The notes under the pieces are model-generated. The model had not been told where the DNA came from. It was given only the letters and a program-made list of their open reading frames with translations, and ran no database searches. A stretch of 64,000 nt of DNA from Apteryx mantelli (lineage: Eukaryota > Chordata > Aves > Apterygiformes > Apterygidae): the NCBI RefSeq assembly GCF_036417845.1, contig NC_089983.1, positions 21,729,207-21,793,206 of the forward strand, read 5' to 3'. Positions within the stretch are counted from its first letter, which is position 1. Each line of letters opens with the position of its first letter. Both the position numbers and the translations under genes were made by a program. Positions 43,506 through 57,539 of the stretch are shown here, one piece after another.

Positions 43506-44095
43506 GGGAAAAGACTTCTGGAGACCATCTGTTCAAAGCAGGTCTAATTAAAGCAGGTTGCTCAGGGCCTTATTCAGTTGAGTTTTGAACACTCTTCTTG
43601 ATGGTACTCTGCTGGACTTGTTCCAGTATGGCAGTATCTTTCTTGCCCCAATCAACACAGTACTTCAGATGCAGTTTCACAAGGGTTGAATAGAAGGAAT
43701 CACTCTCCTAGAACTGCTGGCTACACCCTTGCTAATATAGCCCAGTATGCTGTTTATCTTCTTTGCCACAGGGGCACACACTGCTGACTCACATTCAACT
43801 TGTTGTCCACCAGGACCCTAAGGTCTTTTTCTGCAAAGCTGCTTTGTAGCCAGTCAACCCCCCCCAGCCTGTACTGCTTCCTCCATGGGGCTATTCTGTA
43901 TTCTGCCACTGCCAAATTTCATGAGATTCCTGTCAGCCCTTTTCTCCAGCCTGCTAAGTCCCCCTGAACCTGCCCTGCCCTCCAGTGTATCAGCTTCATA
44001 TCATCTGCAAACCTGTCCTGCCATCTAGGTCAGTAATAAAGACATTAAACAGTACTGGCCCCAGTATGAATCCACAAGGGCCTTAATGGCCAGAT
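43506..44095 (-). mobile_element. CR1 LINE fragment (non-LTR retrotransposon), 5'-truncated and internally deleted
   Basis: Read on the + strand this begins like the reverse complement of a CR1 3' end: a 'gacttctggagaccatctg' type start, then 'agcaggttgctcagggcc' and a 'cagttgagttttgaacact' segment. It then jumps to the reverse-transcriptase-distal region with phrases typical of CR1 ('agtacttcagatgcagtttc', 'gaactgctggctacac', 'caccaggaccctaaggtctt', 'cagcctgtactgcttcc', 'aaacagtactggcccc'). The order shows an internal deletion and a missing 5' part. The element's sense strand is minus, the same as the ZNF804A transcript. Divergence from the recalled consensus is substantial, so it is an old copy with no coding ability. 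Confidence 0.88.
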
Positions 44096-47000
44096 AAGTC
44101 TAATATTTTGAAATTGAGAGATTTTCCCTTTGAAGGAGTTTCTGTTTCTTGCTTGCATTGGTGTTCTTCTCTGATTCTACAGTTAAACAGATACTGAAGT
44201 TTGATCCAGTATCTCATTTGACTTCACGTCCAGCCTGTTCTTCAGGTAAGATTAACATGTACAGCTCTAATTCCCCACATAGAAAACTAATATTGTTTTC
44301 TTTCTATCACAGAAGTACACAGAGACCTTCCAAATCCTTCACATCAGTAAAAAGTGTTTCCATAGGTCCAAAAACTCATCTGAATGTTGTCCAGCTGCTC
44401 AGTGTGTCCCTGATATGGGTAATAGTCTCAAGGACATATTTTTATAAGAACCTTATCTCATGAGTTTGGGAAGAACCTGATAACTTGCCACTCTTTTTGT
44501 GTAAGAGGCCTAATGGCAGGTCATGATCAGTGGCTATTTGATCATGGAAAAGCAATAATTCTAGCTTTGTATCATTCAAGGTGTACTGAGATCTAGCCTT
44601 ACCATTGGTGAAACATATGAGGTAGACACGTAACAGAGTTTGCTGAACTCTATAAACACTGCTCTTCTGTTATTGCTCTTTCTCATTTTTTTAGTGTGCC
44701 CCTTTTGACCAATTTTTTCCTATTGACAGAAAAATATTCCTCATACAACAACCTCATTCATTTATGCACAGAATGACACCTCTCATCAGCCTAATCAGCC
44801 ATTATTTGTTTAGCACATACAAGTTCTGGTACAGAAGAATTGTTTACTATTTTTAAGCGATCAAATTGTTCTGCTTGATTGTTATAAGTAGGTGTCAGTG
44901 TGTAAGACAGAAGAGTCTGGAAGAAGTTTCATTTGCACAGCCTTCTTGTTGGACTGTCTGTTTTTCCTTCTGGAACTATTTGTGTTTCTCTTCTGTCAGC
45001 TGTCCTGTCAAATGAAAGGTCCTTTCTTCAGTGAGGAGTGGTACTGAATATAATTGTTCTAAGTATAACAGGAACTAGTTATGCAATGGGATTTTTTTTT
45101 TACAACTAATATCTGAATCTTCTTCATGGAGAGCTTTAATGATTCATACAAATTATATCTAGGTAACATCCCCTTGCTTTATTCAGCAAATACATATATA
45201 CTGAGTGGAAGTATTCTTAGTTGTAAAGAATGAAACACGTAGCTGGTGCAAGGGGGTTTCAGGCCTGATTAGGCATTTCCAAACATATTTTTTCCTATTT
45301 ATAAAAGCTCATCTAAGTGGGAAAATGTGTCCCTATATTACTCTTTTTGGATATTGTAGTTATTTTCTATTTGTCTTTATCTAGTCACTGGATAAATTCT
45401 TACCTGAATTCCTGTACTGCACTTAGTCATGCTAGTGATAACTAGCACTGCATTTATGTTGCACTATATTTGTATTTTGTAGTTTTTGTTTGTGAATGTT
45501 CTGTAAGTAAAAACAAAATATTATCCAAATACATGAAAAATATCTTAGCTCCATGCATTTTGAATATCATTAGGCCCAGCTAAAGTTGGTCAAAGTAAAC
45601 AGGAGCAATAAAGTGTGCCTTATTCTTAAAAAGAATCTTTTTTTTTAAACTTTTTATGCCTTTCCATGTGACACAACTATTCATTAATGCTAACTTCAAT
45701 AGTTTAATGCCTATTGTTTTTTCTGTGTGCTTCCATGGATCAGTATGCAAATAATTAGCAGGCAGTCATATGGTATTTAAATACAATTCCCTCATATATT
45801 TTGTTCTGTTTATGAACCAGCTTAAAATGTTTAAGTCCTAGGAAGTACAGAGTTCAACAAAAAGTTCACAATGAATAATTAAATGAGATTCCTTAAAAGA
45901 ACTAAATGCCTCATTCACCATTGTCCTGCATCATTACTATGATACACTGTACTGCCACTTAGAATATGCAGAGCACAGATCAAAGTCTTTTTCAGACAAC
46001 TTCACAAAGTACTGAGCAATGGGAAGTCTGGCCCTAATTCTCCAGTCTTACAATGGGATCCTGCAAGAAGGTCACCTGTGCTCACACGGAAGCTAAATTA
46101 CTTTAATGAATCTAAATGTAAAACTAAGCCCGAAGCAAAAGCATTCCACCTACTTAGACAGAACTCAGCTGGGAATCTTTTTGCACATCCATTTAATCAT
46201 GTTGAACTGAGGTGTGTAAGTCCAGGTGAACAGGAAGACCTTATTAGCTCATATACCCTATGCACCAATGAAACTATACACGAGAACGACACATGAGGAA
46301 CAAATTCACATCTCTGCATCTCACTCAAAGGAATCCAGCTCAGGGTCTCCATGTGGAAGATACCAATATACAAATCAAAGAAATCCTAAATTGATTTTCA
46401 AAGGGAAGCCAATTCTGGTAACTTCACCCTTGTCCTCCTCATTTCCCCATTTATCACATTAGGCAGTTCTTTTCAGAATGCCGCTTTTCAGAAAGCTTAG
46501 GCTGAGTTTCCTAAATCTTTCCCTGCATTTTAAAAGGAACCACAGTGCCTAATTCACAAACACAGATCTTGCTGTGGGAGCCAGGTGCCAAAAGACCTTT
46601 GTGGATCAAAGCCTCTCTAAAGCAAAGACATTACTGCATTAAGTGTACTTCTTACATCATCATTACAAGTCTTCTACTACTCTGCAAAATTGTGGGCTTT
46701 TTTTAAATTCAAGATTAAGCACTTGTAACAATAATGTTTCAAATTAATAGGTCTTAAAAACATGGAGAAGGCGTTAATTAATAAATATGCCCAGGCTGGT
46801 GAAAACATGTAAAGGCTGAAGAGTGAAACACAGTGTACCTGAATACTATGCTAACAAGTGATAAAATGAGAAAACAGCAAAAGGAACTATGTTACAAAAC
46901 CAGCCTCAAATAAAACATTTGATACTTTAAAACGTATAATTTGATGTTAACAGAACTGACCCTGAAGAACAAAGGGTCAGATAACATCACTGGAAACCAG

Positions 47001-48378
47001 TGAGACCTTAACAAAGCTTATAAAACTGAAGGGGAAATTTTAGCAAGCACCAGGACTGATTCAGGCTCTCTCAGCAGCATTAGTATCCTACACAAAAAAC
47101 AAAGACATTCTCCCCACAACAAAAACCCCAACTAAGGACTGCTTATTCAGAGATGCCCTCATAACCTCCACCTGAGCAAAGCTTATCTCACTAGTCTAGG
47201 AACAACTTTGACACAGTCACAAAGCAATGGGAACAGTGTTTGTAGTGGCAGGAGTCAGAAAGGTGCTTATCAGGGGATTTCAGCAAAATGCAGCCCAGAT
47301 ATTATTATGCTAATTTGCTTTTGACCTTAAGTTCATTATTAAATTATGTGGACTTTTAATGATGTGGACAATATGTAGACCATACCATAAATTCATTTTC
47401 TGGTCAATGGAGGTATAAAATTACAAATCTTAATAGCCATGACATCAAATTTTGCTTCTTCCTTGTCTTTTTATTTTACATAAAATCAGGAAAAATGACA
47501 GTATTCCCAGCAGTCATTGAATCATCCCTCCAAAATTTACACTATTGTTAGCTTTTAAAATCAACTCACTGAAATGAAACTTCCTTTTCTTGCCCCCTAA
47601 CTATGAAATATTCTGTAAGCCTCAGCCCAAATAGCATAAAGAGGTTGCTATAGATCTCATATCAGGCATGTTTCATTCCCTCAAATGACACTGGAATCTA
47701 TCAGCACTCTGAGAATGTAATTTAAGCTCCTGCTTCTGAACCAAACCTAGTTGAAAGGGGAAAATTGTAAACAAGGGTTTGCTAATTCCATCTCATGTGG
47801 AATATCCTTTTCAGAACCAAAACACAGTTTGATGATCACATAAACGTAGAGCTCAAAAAGACTGTACCCTACAAAAACAAGAAAAGGATTAAATATGAAT
47901 GTTTCTTAGCTCTTGGTGATTATTCTAGATAATTCCCCTTTCTCTGATTAATACATGACTGCTCTCCATAACTCCCTGTTAACTGAGATGGCTTATCGCA
48001 TCTTTATATGAATTATGGTAGGACAAACAGAGTTGACAACATGCTCATTACATAAATACTTGTGACACCAAACCATATTAGTATCCTTTTTCAAAGAGGA
48101 TTGAGCTTAATCAGGTTTAAATAACTGAATAGAGGAGAGTTCTCATAACCCCTGTAAACACTCAAACAGGGAATGATATGTGCCTTTTAAAACAAAGCAT
48201 TACTTAGTAAGATGTAAAATACACCTACTTTCATTCTGTCTTTGGGGATTTGCGTGGGTTTATCTCTTACTGTCATGCAGCTGGAGACCCTCTCACTTTA
48301 GTGAGCACAACACAGCAGCATCTCTTGCACTGTGGCCTGCAATTCTACATATTTTTCACAATCACCTTTCATATTATT

Positions 48379-48399
48379 AAAAAAAAAAAAAAAAAAAAA
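48379..48399. repeat. A21 homopolymer
   Basis: Twenty-one consecutive A in intron 2, about 260 bp before the + strand CR1 fragment. No retrocopy is recognised. Confidence 0.93.
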
Positions 48400-48654
48400 T
48401 TGCTCCTGTTGTAAAGATTGCAGGAACAATTAAAGCACCAAGGAAATACTAACAAAAAAATTTATATTATTAGTGTTATAAGCCTTCCCTAGCAGAAATT
48501 AAGTGAGAAAAGTTATTTCAACAGAAAGGAGAAACAGCAAGATCTCTCAATGAAGTGAGTAATTCAACCACAGAAACAAAGTAGGTTAAGGAGGAAACTA
48601 ATAGACAATCAATTTTTTTCATGCTTCCAGTATTAAATTAATCCCTATAATACA

Positions 48655-48955
48655 TTCCTGCAATTGAAGAGGAGCTAAGAGGAAATCTAACAGCAGCCTA
48701 TAACCATTTAAAGGGAGTTACAAAGCAGATGGAGCCAAATTCTTCTTGATAGTGGCTAGGAAAACTTCTTTGCTAGGGTAGTGTGGCACCGGAACATGTT
48801 ACCCAGAGGGTCTGTGGCATCTCCAACCTTGCAGATATTCAAGACTTGGCTCAAGAAAGCAACACCTGATGATCTAGTCTTGGTAAGCAGGCAGCTGAGC
48901 TGAGGTTGGGCCCCCCAGAGATTCCTTTCAAACAACATTTTTATGATTTCTATCT
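48655..48955 (+). mobile_element. CR1 LINE 3'-end fragment
   Basis: The sequence follows the sense strand of CR1 3' ends: a 'gcagcctataaccatttaaa' phrase, then 'gtgtggcaccggaacatgtt', 'acccagagggtctgtggcat', 'ctccaaccttgcagatattc', a 'tgatgatctagtcttggtaa' phrase, and finally a degenerate 'tttatgatttctat', which resembles the short terminal repeat of CR1. A segment is missing internally and there are many substitutions. It is antisense to the host gene ZNF804A and lies in intron 2. It is non-coding and old. Confidence 0.78.
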
Positions 48956-51900
48956 TATACAGTGAATTATCTCATCTTCTCATTTGATCAATGGATGAGT
49001 TACTTTAACACTGATCATTTACTTTGTTTTTTAGAAGTCTGATAAATCTATTTGGTCTATTGCTGACTTGTGAATAATTTTCAGTTTGTTGCAAATTATA
49101 TGCTGCTTCCAATTGCCTCTGCCTATGGCTATATATATCTCACTTTAAGCTATAAAACTTAAACCCTACCTTAAAAATTGAGAGGGGTCCACAAATTTGC
49201 AACAGACCACATTTTATGTGTTCAGATATTAAGACCTCCAGATGACAAAGAACATTCTTTTGTGAACAATCCTTTCCTCTTCTATTTCCACCACAAACTA
49301 CAGCCATATCCTCCTGATGGTCTTTTAATATTAGAAGAAATCTAAAACATACAAATATAGGTAAATGCAGGAATTTAAAATAACAAGTCCTTGGAGTCCA
49401 CACTATCACTGAATATGTGGATTCAGTTGATGTGAAACTGTGCTCTTTTTCTAGTGCCGTCACAAGCATCAACGCCAAACTCTCAGTAGCAACTGGGGAT
49501 TAAATAAGAGGAAGGGAAGGTTGGGAGTGTTTTGTGTGCTTGTCATAGGCCAGAAAGGAGGCTGGTAATCAGAAGTTTTATTTGCAAGTAAGCAAAAACT
49601 TTCACTCACTGTTTCTGCTGGGCAAGAGAAGGAGATTAAAGAAAAGGGGGATAGAAGAGACAGGAACGTTCATTTCTAACAGCCAAATAATTAATGCACT
49701 TAAACAGCAACAAATAGCAAGTTTCAAGGAAACTACAGACCTTAGTCTATAGGTACCATTTTTGATTTTGAGAGTGGATTAAACTGTCTGTGACTAATAG
49801 TGACATTCTGATCTGTTAGTGCAACACAGTATTTATTCTACCCTTCTTGTTTCCCTCAGGAACATATACAACAACAGCTTAATTATAGAACACTTTTGAA
49901 ATTCTTTGTGATTTGGGGGATGTAAATAGCTTTAATTTTAAAATGAATTGATTCACTGTAAATGTTCACAAATAAAAAGTGGCTCATGAGCACATTCAAG
50001 AAATACATAGTAGTCCAGTTTGTTGTATAGTCTGCAAAAAAAGAACTGTTGAACTAGCTCTTACATTCAAATCTTATACACAAAATTTATATTAATTACT
50101 ATATATATTGTGTTATACATCTCAAAATTCACATTGATCCTTTTTACTCTTGTAATACATCTATTGTTTACTGAAAGGAACTGCTAGATCTTAACTCAGG
50201 ACAGGAATAAACTGAACAACACTGTTCTGAAATTCTTTTATCAAGAGAAATGATTAGCTTTTGAGTCTACTTCACACTCCTCTATGAAGTATCTCTCATT
50301 AAATTGTCTTGAGTTCAGTTAGATTTCCCTATGTAAGCTCACAGGAAATATAAATGAAATCTGAGCTTAAAATGAAAAGCAAATGCAAATAAAAACTTTT
50401 GAAAATCATGAACAAATCAGAACATGAAATATTTTGGAATACTCTAATATATATGAAGGCTAGTAACCTTTGATGAAGATCTTACTAATTACTATTGATT
50501 AGGTCATTGCAAAAGATATACCATGGAACAACAGAAGAAAAAATAGACTTTCTTTCTTTACTTTCTATTCCTTTTAATGTTTATCCTTGAGAAAGTATCC
50601 ACAAGAAACTAACACGTACTTCACTATGTAATGATTAATGTCCTTTCTAGCATAATAAGTCTTATGTTTAATTTAACATCATTCTGGCGTTTGAATGTCT
50701 ACTCGCTTACTGTATGCCCTCTTGCAGGATTCAGATAGCATTATGGCTTGCACTAGAACAAGACCCCAGGATTTTGGCAAGTAACAGTTTCTGGAGCATA
50801 AATTAAGATTTTTGTAGTTTTTGTTTTAAGTTAACTATGTTATCTGGAGCTGACTAAATAGCCCCAGCTTTACCATTGTGCAAAAACATTGTTTTAAATG
50901 TGCAGAACTGCTGACTGTTGCATACTGAATATTTTACCAAGATAGCCAGTAACCATGTGTATAAGAACAGTCTGATCGTGTTGCAAGCTTTAGGATATTT
51001 TTTGTTAGCTTCAGCAAAAATCAGCAGAGTACTTCATAAATATTAAGGCCAAGACCAAAGAAAACAGCATAAAACCACAGAATTAGCATCTTGCCTATCA
51101 AATTAATTTAAATAGATAATGAAAAGCTCAGAATGCTGAAACACATCTGTACATCTCAAAAGTGGTTACATATGCTAGCCCATGATTTTAAAGGTATTTA
51201 ATTTAATAACTCTAGGCCTATTTCTGCTTCTCTTTAAGTCAGTAGAGAAACACCTGCTGTTTTCAGGGAGAGCCAACTTTTTAAATTAAATGTGGGAATT
51301 TTCAGTAACAGTCAAAGGAACTTCTTCAGTCACAAAGATTAAAGACAAAGTAGGTACATGTCACTTCTTTATGGATCACTTTACCTTTTCACTCACTTCT
51401 GCACCCTTTGGGATTCTAATTTAAAATGCATATGCAACAGATCATTTTAAATCCTGTTAAGAAATGGTTATGTTTAGCACAGTTAGAGAGAGCGGCTAAG
51501 TTGCGGACTTGACTCCACACATTTCAGAAAATGTAGGGCTGCACTAAATGTGGGGCTGCCCTCACAGGCAACAGCTTGTCCTTGCTTCCTCTTAATGGCA
51601 AGTGGAGTGACTTCATATACAGCATGGATTATTTCAGACATGGTGTGTCATTCACTGATTCCACAGAATTATCCACTACCCTCCCTTCACTCCACCAGTG
51701 AAATTAAGCATTCAGAATATTCCTTCTAAGCATATATAATATTTTCAAGTTCTGACAGTTCTGCTGTGACCAGAATACTGATTCAGTCAGCCACTGCCTC
51801 TTAATATTTTGAGGTGGACACTGGTCACTGAGTGCTAAATGCTGATGACTGTTTCATTCCCTGGCCAGTTACAATCCGCCATGCATAACAAGAGCTCCAC

Positions 51901-52899
51901 AACATCCCATCTAAACTCTATTGGTAAAGCTTTAAGCTGGTGGAAAAATTCCCATCTGAACACCATTCATCTTCCAAAAATCATTTCACAGGAACCATGG
52001 CTTCTTCACTCAGAACTCCTAGGCTAATCTGGTTTCAGCCTCTTCAGTAACTGACAGTTTAGGAAAGACTGCCACAGGGACTGAAATGAACCTAACAAAC
52101 CTCAAAAATTTCCAGTCTTTACAATGTGTACAATAACTGAAAATGAGGAACGAATATTTATGGTCAGGTCCACTACAGGATTTTTTTCCATAATCCTTGA
52201 AGGATACTCTAATAACTGTGATGGGCTGAAGCAGATACAAGAATTCGTTCTAAGCGAGCTCTTTATTTTAACTCTCTGTCAGAGTGAAAGCACAATCACA
52301 TTTTTATATTGGTTATATATTGGACCACTGAGGCGTTCAAAGCCTTTGTTCAGGAATTGCTTCTCAGCAGCAGGGTCTGGTCCTTGCCAGAGACTTTTGT
52401 CTCAGGACCATGACAAGCTTCTTCCAATAATATATAAATCTGACTAATGATACACAGCAAACAGAGAAGAACAGGCCTTTGCAAATGTTGACACATATCT
52501 CATAGCCTGGGCTATCTGACACAGGCAAAATTTAAGTTACTTTTTAAGCCAATTTTTAATATTATTCATACAGAGTCCCACGAGAAAAATACAAGATTAA
52601 GGAAAAAGAATTATTAAATATTAAGATTGCATATTGTAAAACAAAATTAAATAATAATGTTGTTTGACTTATGCTTTCATTATCACCAATCCAGTTGAAG
52701 TATGTTGTAAAGTAACTTTGATAACATACCAGTGACATCACTGTAAATAGGAGATATTGGTAGCGAGTGGTTACAAGAGCATTGCCTGTGTTTGTATGTG
52801 TCTGTACTTACATATGTCTTCTAGTGCATCATTGTTGTTGCAGAGTGAACTATTAATAACCCTAGAGCAACGATATACGTGTGACCAGGTTGTGCTAAT

Positions 52900-53670
52900 A
52901 AAACAGTACTTAAGATATCAGTAAGGCAAAGCTTGAGGCTACTGAAGGAAAACAGGATTTTAAGATGGACCCCTGAAAGTACTAGCACATGATCATAGCA
53001 GAAGCCTTGAAAGTACAAGCACGGGATGAAACTAGGGGCCCCAGGGCTATAAACAGCTCACCAATGGTCAATTACTGCTTGTCAATGTAACTTTGGAACG
53101 TGGATAAAACTGGGTTTAGGGATAAAAAGAGAACAAAGTAGTATCCAACACTTTTAAAAAAAATACTGTATATAGCAAATGTGGCTATCATATGCAACTG
53201 TGAACCACCAAAGAAAGAGCAAGTGGTTTGTGTCAGCAAGTGTATAAAAATGACCCCAAACAGACGCTGGAGTGAGGAGGAAGAAACCATCAACATGAAC
53301 ATTACCCTCTTCCTGGTGAAGAGGAGAAAGAAAACATCAATATCAACATCATACTCCACATGAAGAACTCATGATGCTGACAACTCGTGATGAACCTCCC
53401 TTTTCTTCTTAAGGAGCACTGGAGGAGGACCATAACACCAGAAGAGGGTTAAACACTGGAAAGTTTGGGTATATCTGTTGCAACTGAATCACTATTGGGA
53501 ATGAGCTGTAATAATTGGATAATTTGAACTGTAGATGTTAGTATTATTGTAATTGGCCTAATAATATTTCTTTCATTAGACTGCTAGACTAATGAAAGAC
53601 TTTAACTAGACTAGCAACAAATTCTTGGCTTTGCCTGTAAGGTGTGTTTCTTTAATCCATGTAACTGCAA
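52900..53670 (+). repeat. LTR-like interspersed repeat, copy B
   Basis: This is the second copy of the repeat at about 18200-18930, in the same + orientation and antisense to ZNF804A, in intron 2. It carries TATA-like words ('gggctataaacag' near 53045 and 'gtgtataaaaatg' near 53245). It also has an internal near-duplication of a GA-rich/'catcaacat' unit at about 53268-53357, and a 3' end reading 'aaattcttggctttgcctgt'. Homologous sequence may extend left to about 52690. No internal retroviral genes are present, so a solo LTR is the simplest reading; another repeat class is possible. Confidence 0.6.
53569..53599. repeat. Inverted repeat with 11-bp arms
   Basis: Arms TCTTTCATTAG (53569-53579) and CTAATGAAAGA (53589-53599) are exact reverse complements around a 9-nt loop. 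It lies near the 3' end of the LTR-like copy B. Confidence 0.88.
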
Positions 53671-54721
53671 AAGGTGTTTGGCCAGGTACCTGAACATTGA
53701 AAACTGGCTGCTACTTTGGATGAACAAGTGATAATCAACATAGCAGATCAAGCCGTCTGTTTTAATATATCCCAGAAGCAATTCAGGGGAATATATTCTT
53801 GCCTAAATTAGATATGAACCTTTCAGGAGACAATCTGACCTTGATTAAAAATCTCTAGGAAAATAATAAAGATAATAATTAATTAATAGGGTAGAGCTCA
53901 TTACTGAAAGGAGAAGTATCGAAGTCTCAGTTCACATTCTTGGTGAAGACAATTTCTAAGGAAAACTGACAATATCATATTTTCTTTTTCTTTCCTATAA
54001 CAACAGTCATACTTGGATAAAAATGCTTCCACTCTCAGTTTGATTAATGGGTGAAGGTCACACTAGGAGGAAAGAATAAAGCAATATCTAGAGCATTAAA
54101 CTCTGAAATCTAAACTGTTGTATGTTCAAGCTTTGAAGAAAAGAAGAAAAAGAAGCACATAAAAAGTTATGTACCTGACACATAAAAAAACAGGTGCAAT
54201 TAACTAGGTGGACCTCCTGTATATCTCAACAGAAGATAGACTTAAAATGTCTGTACTCAATAGGAAGGTATTTCTGGATAAAACATTGCTGCAGAAAATG
54301 GAAAATAAGAGCAGTAGCTTTACCATTTCAAGGTCAATATAACTATATATTTAGGGAAGTAAAAAAAAAAAAAGTTCTTCAGACTCTGTATAGCAAACAC
54401 AAAGAAACAACCAACAGTACATTTCAACTAAGAACTACAGGTGATAGCTATGAAAACCCTGTCAACTCTTTTTACAAATATCAGAAGAAATCATCTTATT
54501 CTGAGAACTCTTCCACCTCTGCAAACAAACTTCTTACTACTATCCTCAAGCACTACACAAGCATAACTACACCACTGCATGATTAACAAATATTTAGAGA
54601 GCAATTGCTGTACTTTTACACAAGATTTAGGCTATTCAGTTGAAACAATTATTTCTGTTGATATTTAATGTGGCAGGAGAGCCCTCCAGGTGAACATCAT
54701 ATTTTTCTGGTTCTGATTCAC

Positions 54722-54742
54722 TTTTTTTTTTTTTTTTTTTTT
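54722..54742. repeat. T21 homopolymer
   Basis: Twenty-one consecutive T in intron 2. On the minus strand it reads A21. No retrocopy is recognised. Confidence 0.93.
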
Positions 54743-56949
54743 GTCAACTACACAAATCTCATTCTTTCTAGAAAATCTTAGGGGCATTTGTAATGAAGAA
54801 CAAAGGAAAACCTTTTCACGAACTTGAGTTCAAATTCTTTTATATACATCTTTTCCTGTGGGCTTCTATAAAAAGCACAGAAGCAAATCATGAAATTTCC
54901 ATATATTTTACCAAAGATTTTACTATTTTCCGCACGTGTTATCACCCATAGAAAGTTAGATATTACAGATATCTGCCTTCAGTCTTCACAATATCACTCA
55001 AAGTAGGTTGTTCTTAAAATGTTACTTCTGCCTTATGGTTCCCACTTAGCAGTATGTTGCAGAGCCCTCTGGGTTGGGATGGGAAAAAAAAAATCTGTAA
55101 GACACTCATCTCCCCCTACCACATCCTGTTCTTTTTTGAAGAATTTCCACAGAAGGTGCTTAGGCAAGATTAAGAGGACATAATTTTACACAAGTGACAC
55201 TTTTTTCCTTATGCATATCTTGGATATATTGCTGGAATTTTTATTGGAATCCCAATTTTCTTAATGGCAGCAAAGTGACCCATTCTTTATTAAAGTCTTT
55301 TATCAGTTCATCAAGTTGTCATCCCCTAAAAGTATTTATTGCCTCTTTGTGTGGGACACAACTACATAGTCACAGAAGGACTCAGAAAGACTCAGAACAT
55401 TTCTAAATGTCTAATTTCTAAATGTCAAAGCTTAGAAAATTTCTAAAAAAATCTTCCAGCCTTACCTCTAACACAAATATATACACATAAAAGGGTCTTC
55501 TGGTTACAGTAGGAAATACAATTCAGCAGAGAAGACCATGTTTCCATTATTCAGTAAGCATGCTGAAAGAACAACTGTCCTTAGGTTTGTGGTACAAAAC
55601 TAGGCTACATGAGCGAATGAATGCATTGTACACTGGGTGATTAACACATCTGTAAATTAAAGGAAAGCATGGTGAAATGGGTTCCATACAAGGATAGTCA
55701 GGAGATCCATACACCATTTCTGGCTCTGACTCTGATCACATCACAGGACTAAAGTAGTAACTACTTTACTTAGTTGTAATGAATTAGTTGGAACATTTGC
55801 ATAATGTTTCCAAGTCTTAGTAACACATAACACTTTACAGCACAGGGATTTTTAGTGCCTTTTGAATTAAGATATGAATATTTTGTAGTGTTAAAGCTTC
55901 AAGCTCTTGTACACTTTTATTTGTGGGTAGAAGTTGGTGAAGTCTAAGAAAAAAATCACTGAATGTCTAAGTTTAGATTGGCAAAATGACTTCCTGCCAG
56001 AAATTCAAAGTCTTCCCTGATGCTTTGCACATAAACTGCCACATGCAATATAGGTGCAAGGTGGGTCTATTTATCAAACCTGCATACATTTAAGGAACGA
56101 AAGTCCCAGGACTTCTCACTACTGAAAACAGATCTATGGTTTTCCAAAAGGCAACAAATAGTTCAGACAAGATTATATAAAACAGTCTTACACCCTTTAA
56201 GTAACTGTTGAACTGCCAACTGATCTGTTTAGATGGTACTTGCAGTTTGAAGATGATCTGTTCTGTGGGATGCCTATGTGTTACATCAACAGTAACACTG
56301 TCAATCAATTCTCAGGAAGAAATGACTCCGCAAGTCACAGAAGTGATGGCACACAAAAAAAATGTGATTTGAAGGTAAAGGTAAATTTAGGAATGCATCC
56401 CACTTTGCCATGCTGTGTAACCTTTTAGCCTTGTCAACTGATAACCTCAGAGACTAACTGGATGCTAGATTCCTACAAAATACAGAAGCACTGATCTTCT
56501 TAAACAAGCAGATACATTTGCACAGTTTAGACTTGCCTTCCGTTTTTAACAGATGTTATGGAATAAATCTTGTGTGTTTACAAGGAGTACACGTCACTGA
56601 TGATGTGAACTTTCACTTCTTCCTGTGGCAATATCACTAAGGATAAATCATTCCACTTGGAATTTCTACTGACCCTTAAGATACCAGCTGGTGTACTATA
56701 TGCAGCACATCTGCAATCTGTATCCAGATTTCTGCTTTTCTGTATCCTGATTTCTTTCTTACCAGTGAAAACCTTGCCTTTTTCACTTTCATTCTGAAGA
56801 AACTTTCCAGACACTGACATTCTATAAAATACAGTTTAAGAGAGTTACATTCTTCTGGTCAGCTCTTCTCCCATTCATACTTTCCATCTCCTCTAGCAAT
56901 TGTTTCCAGAGAAAGTAGTTACAAGTTTAGATATTCAATTTACTGTAAC

Positions 56950-57190
56950 ACAGAAGAGTGGCTGAACCGGCACAGAATCATGCCCCTCTAGCCCAGTATT
57001 CGGTCCTCGAACAGATGACATTAGCAGATGCTTCAAGAAGAATCCAGGAGCATGTATGAAACCTTCCCTTCCACTCTTCTAGACCCCAGCTATTTTTAGC
57101 TCAGGGTATTTCCTAAGATTTTTGTGACTTCAGTAACTGTCAGCAGAGCTCTTCACCAAGGCTTCACTTCAAAACACCTACTTTTTAGTA
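56950..57190 (+). repeat. Old interspersed repeat relic, second copy
   Basis: This contains 'agagtggctgaaccggcaca', 'cccctctagcccagtattcg', 'cagcagatgcttcaagaag'-like text, and a following C/T-rich part. It is the same arrangement as the copy at 8950-9070, but longer. The part to about 57190 ('ctcttctagaccccagctat') matches how such copies usually continue. Endpoints are approximate. Confidence 0.45.
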
Positions 57191-57539
57191 TTTACATTAT
57201 ATTTTGACATTGAATTAAACATGTTTTATATGTATTGCCTATGGAACCACCTCCTTTGCTTTGTTTTGAAGCTGCTTCATTAATTTCATTTGATGGCTGC
57301 AGTTCTTACTGGAAAAATAGCGACTAGTCAGTCTTTTCAGTGAGCCCTCATTCTTACTCTCTTGAGCAAATATGTGCAGCACCAGGCTTTGTTTCCTCAC
57401 TGCTCACCCTTTCCCAGGCCACGGATGAATATGTGAAACAAGACGCTAAACTTCAGCGAGGGTATGTAGTGACAGTATCCTCTCTTTCCTGTCCTTTAAT
57501 CAGTAAGATATTCATTGCAAGACCTTTCCCCTCTTTTCT

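Noticed and set aside
45400..45440. Donor-like ATTCAG|GTAAGAAT on the minus strand, considered as the exon 2 end
   Set aside because: The sequence in front of it does not encode a C2H2 finger or the family's residues before the RLKELK segment.
54194..54586. 130-codon open frame in intron 2
   Set aside because: The peptide is rich in Lys/Tyr/Thr as expected from AT-rich DNA, with no recognisable domain and no splice or promoter context.
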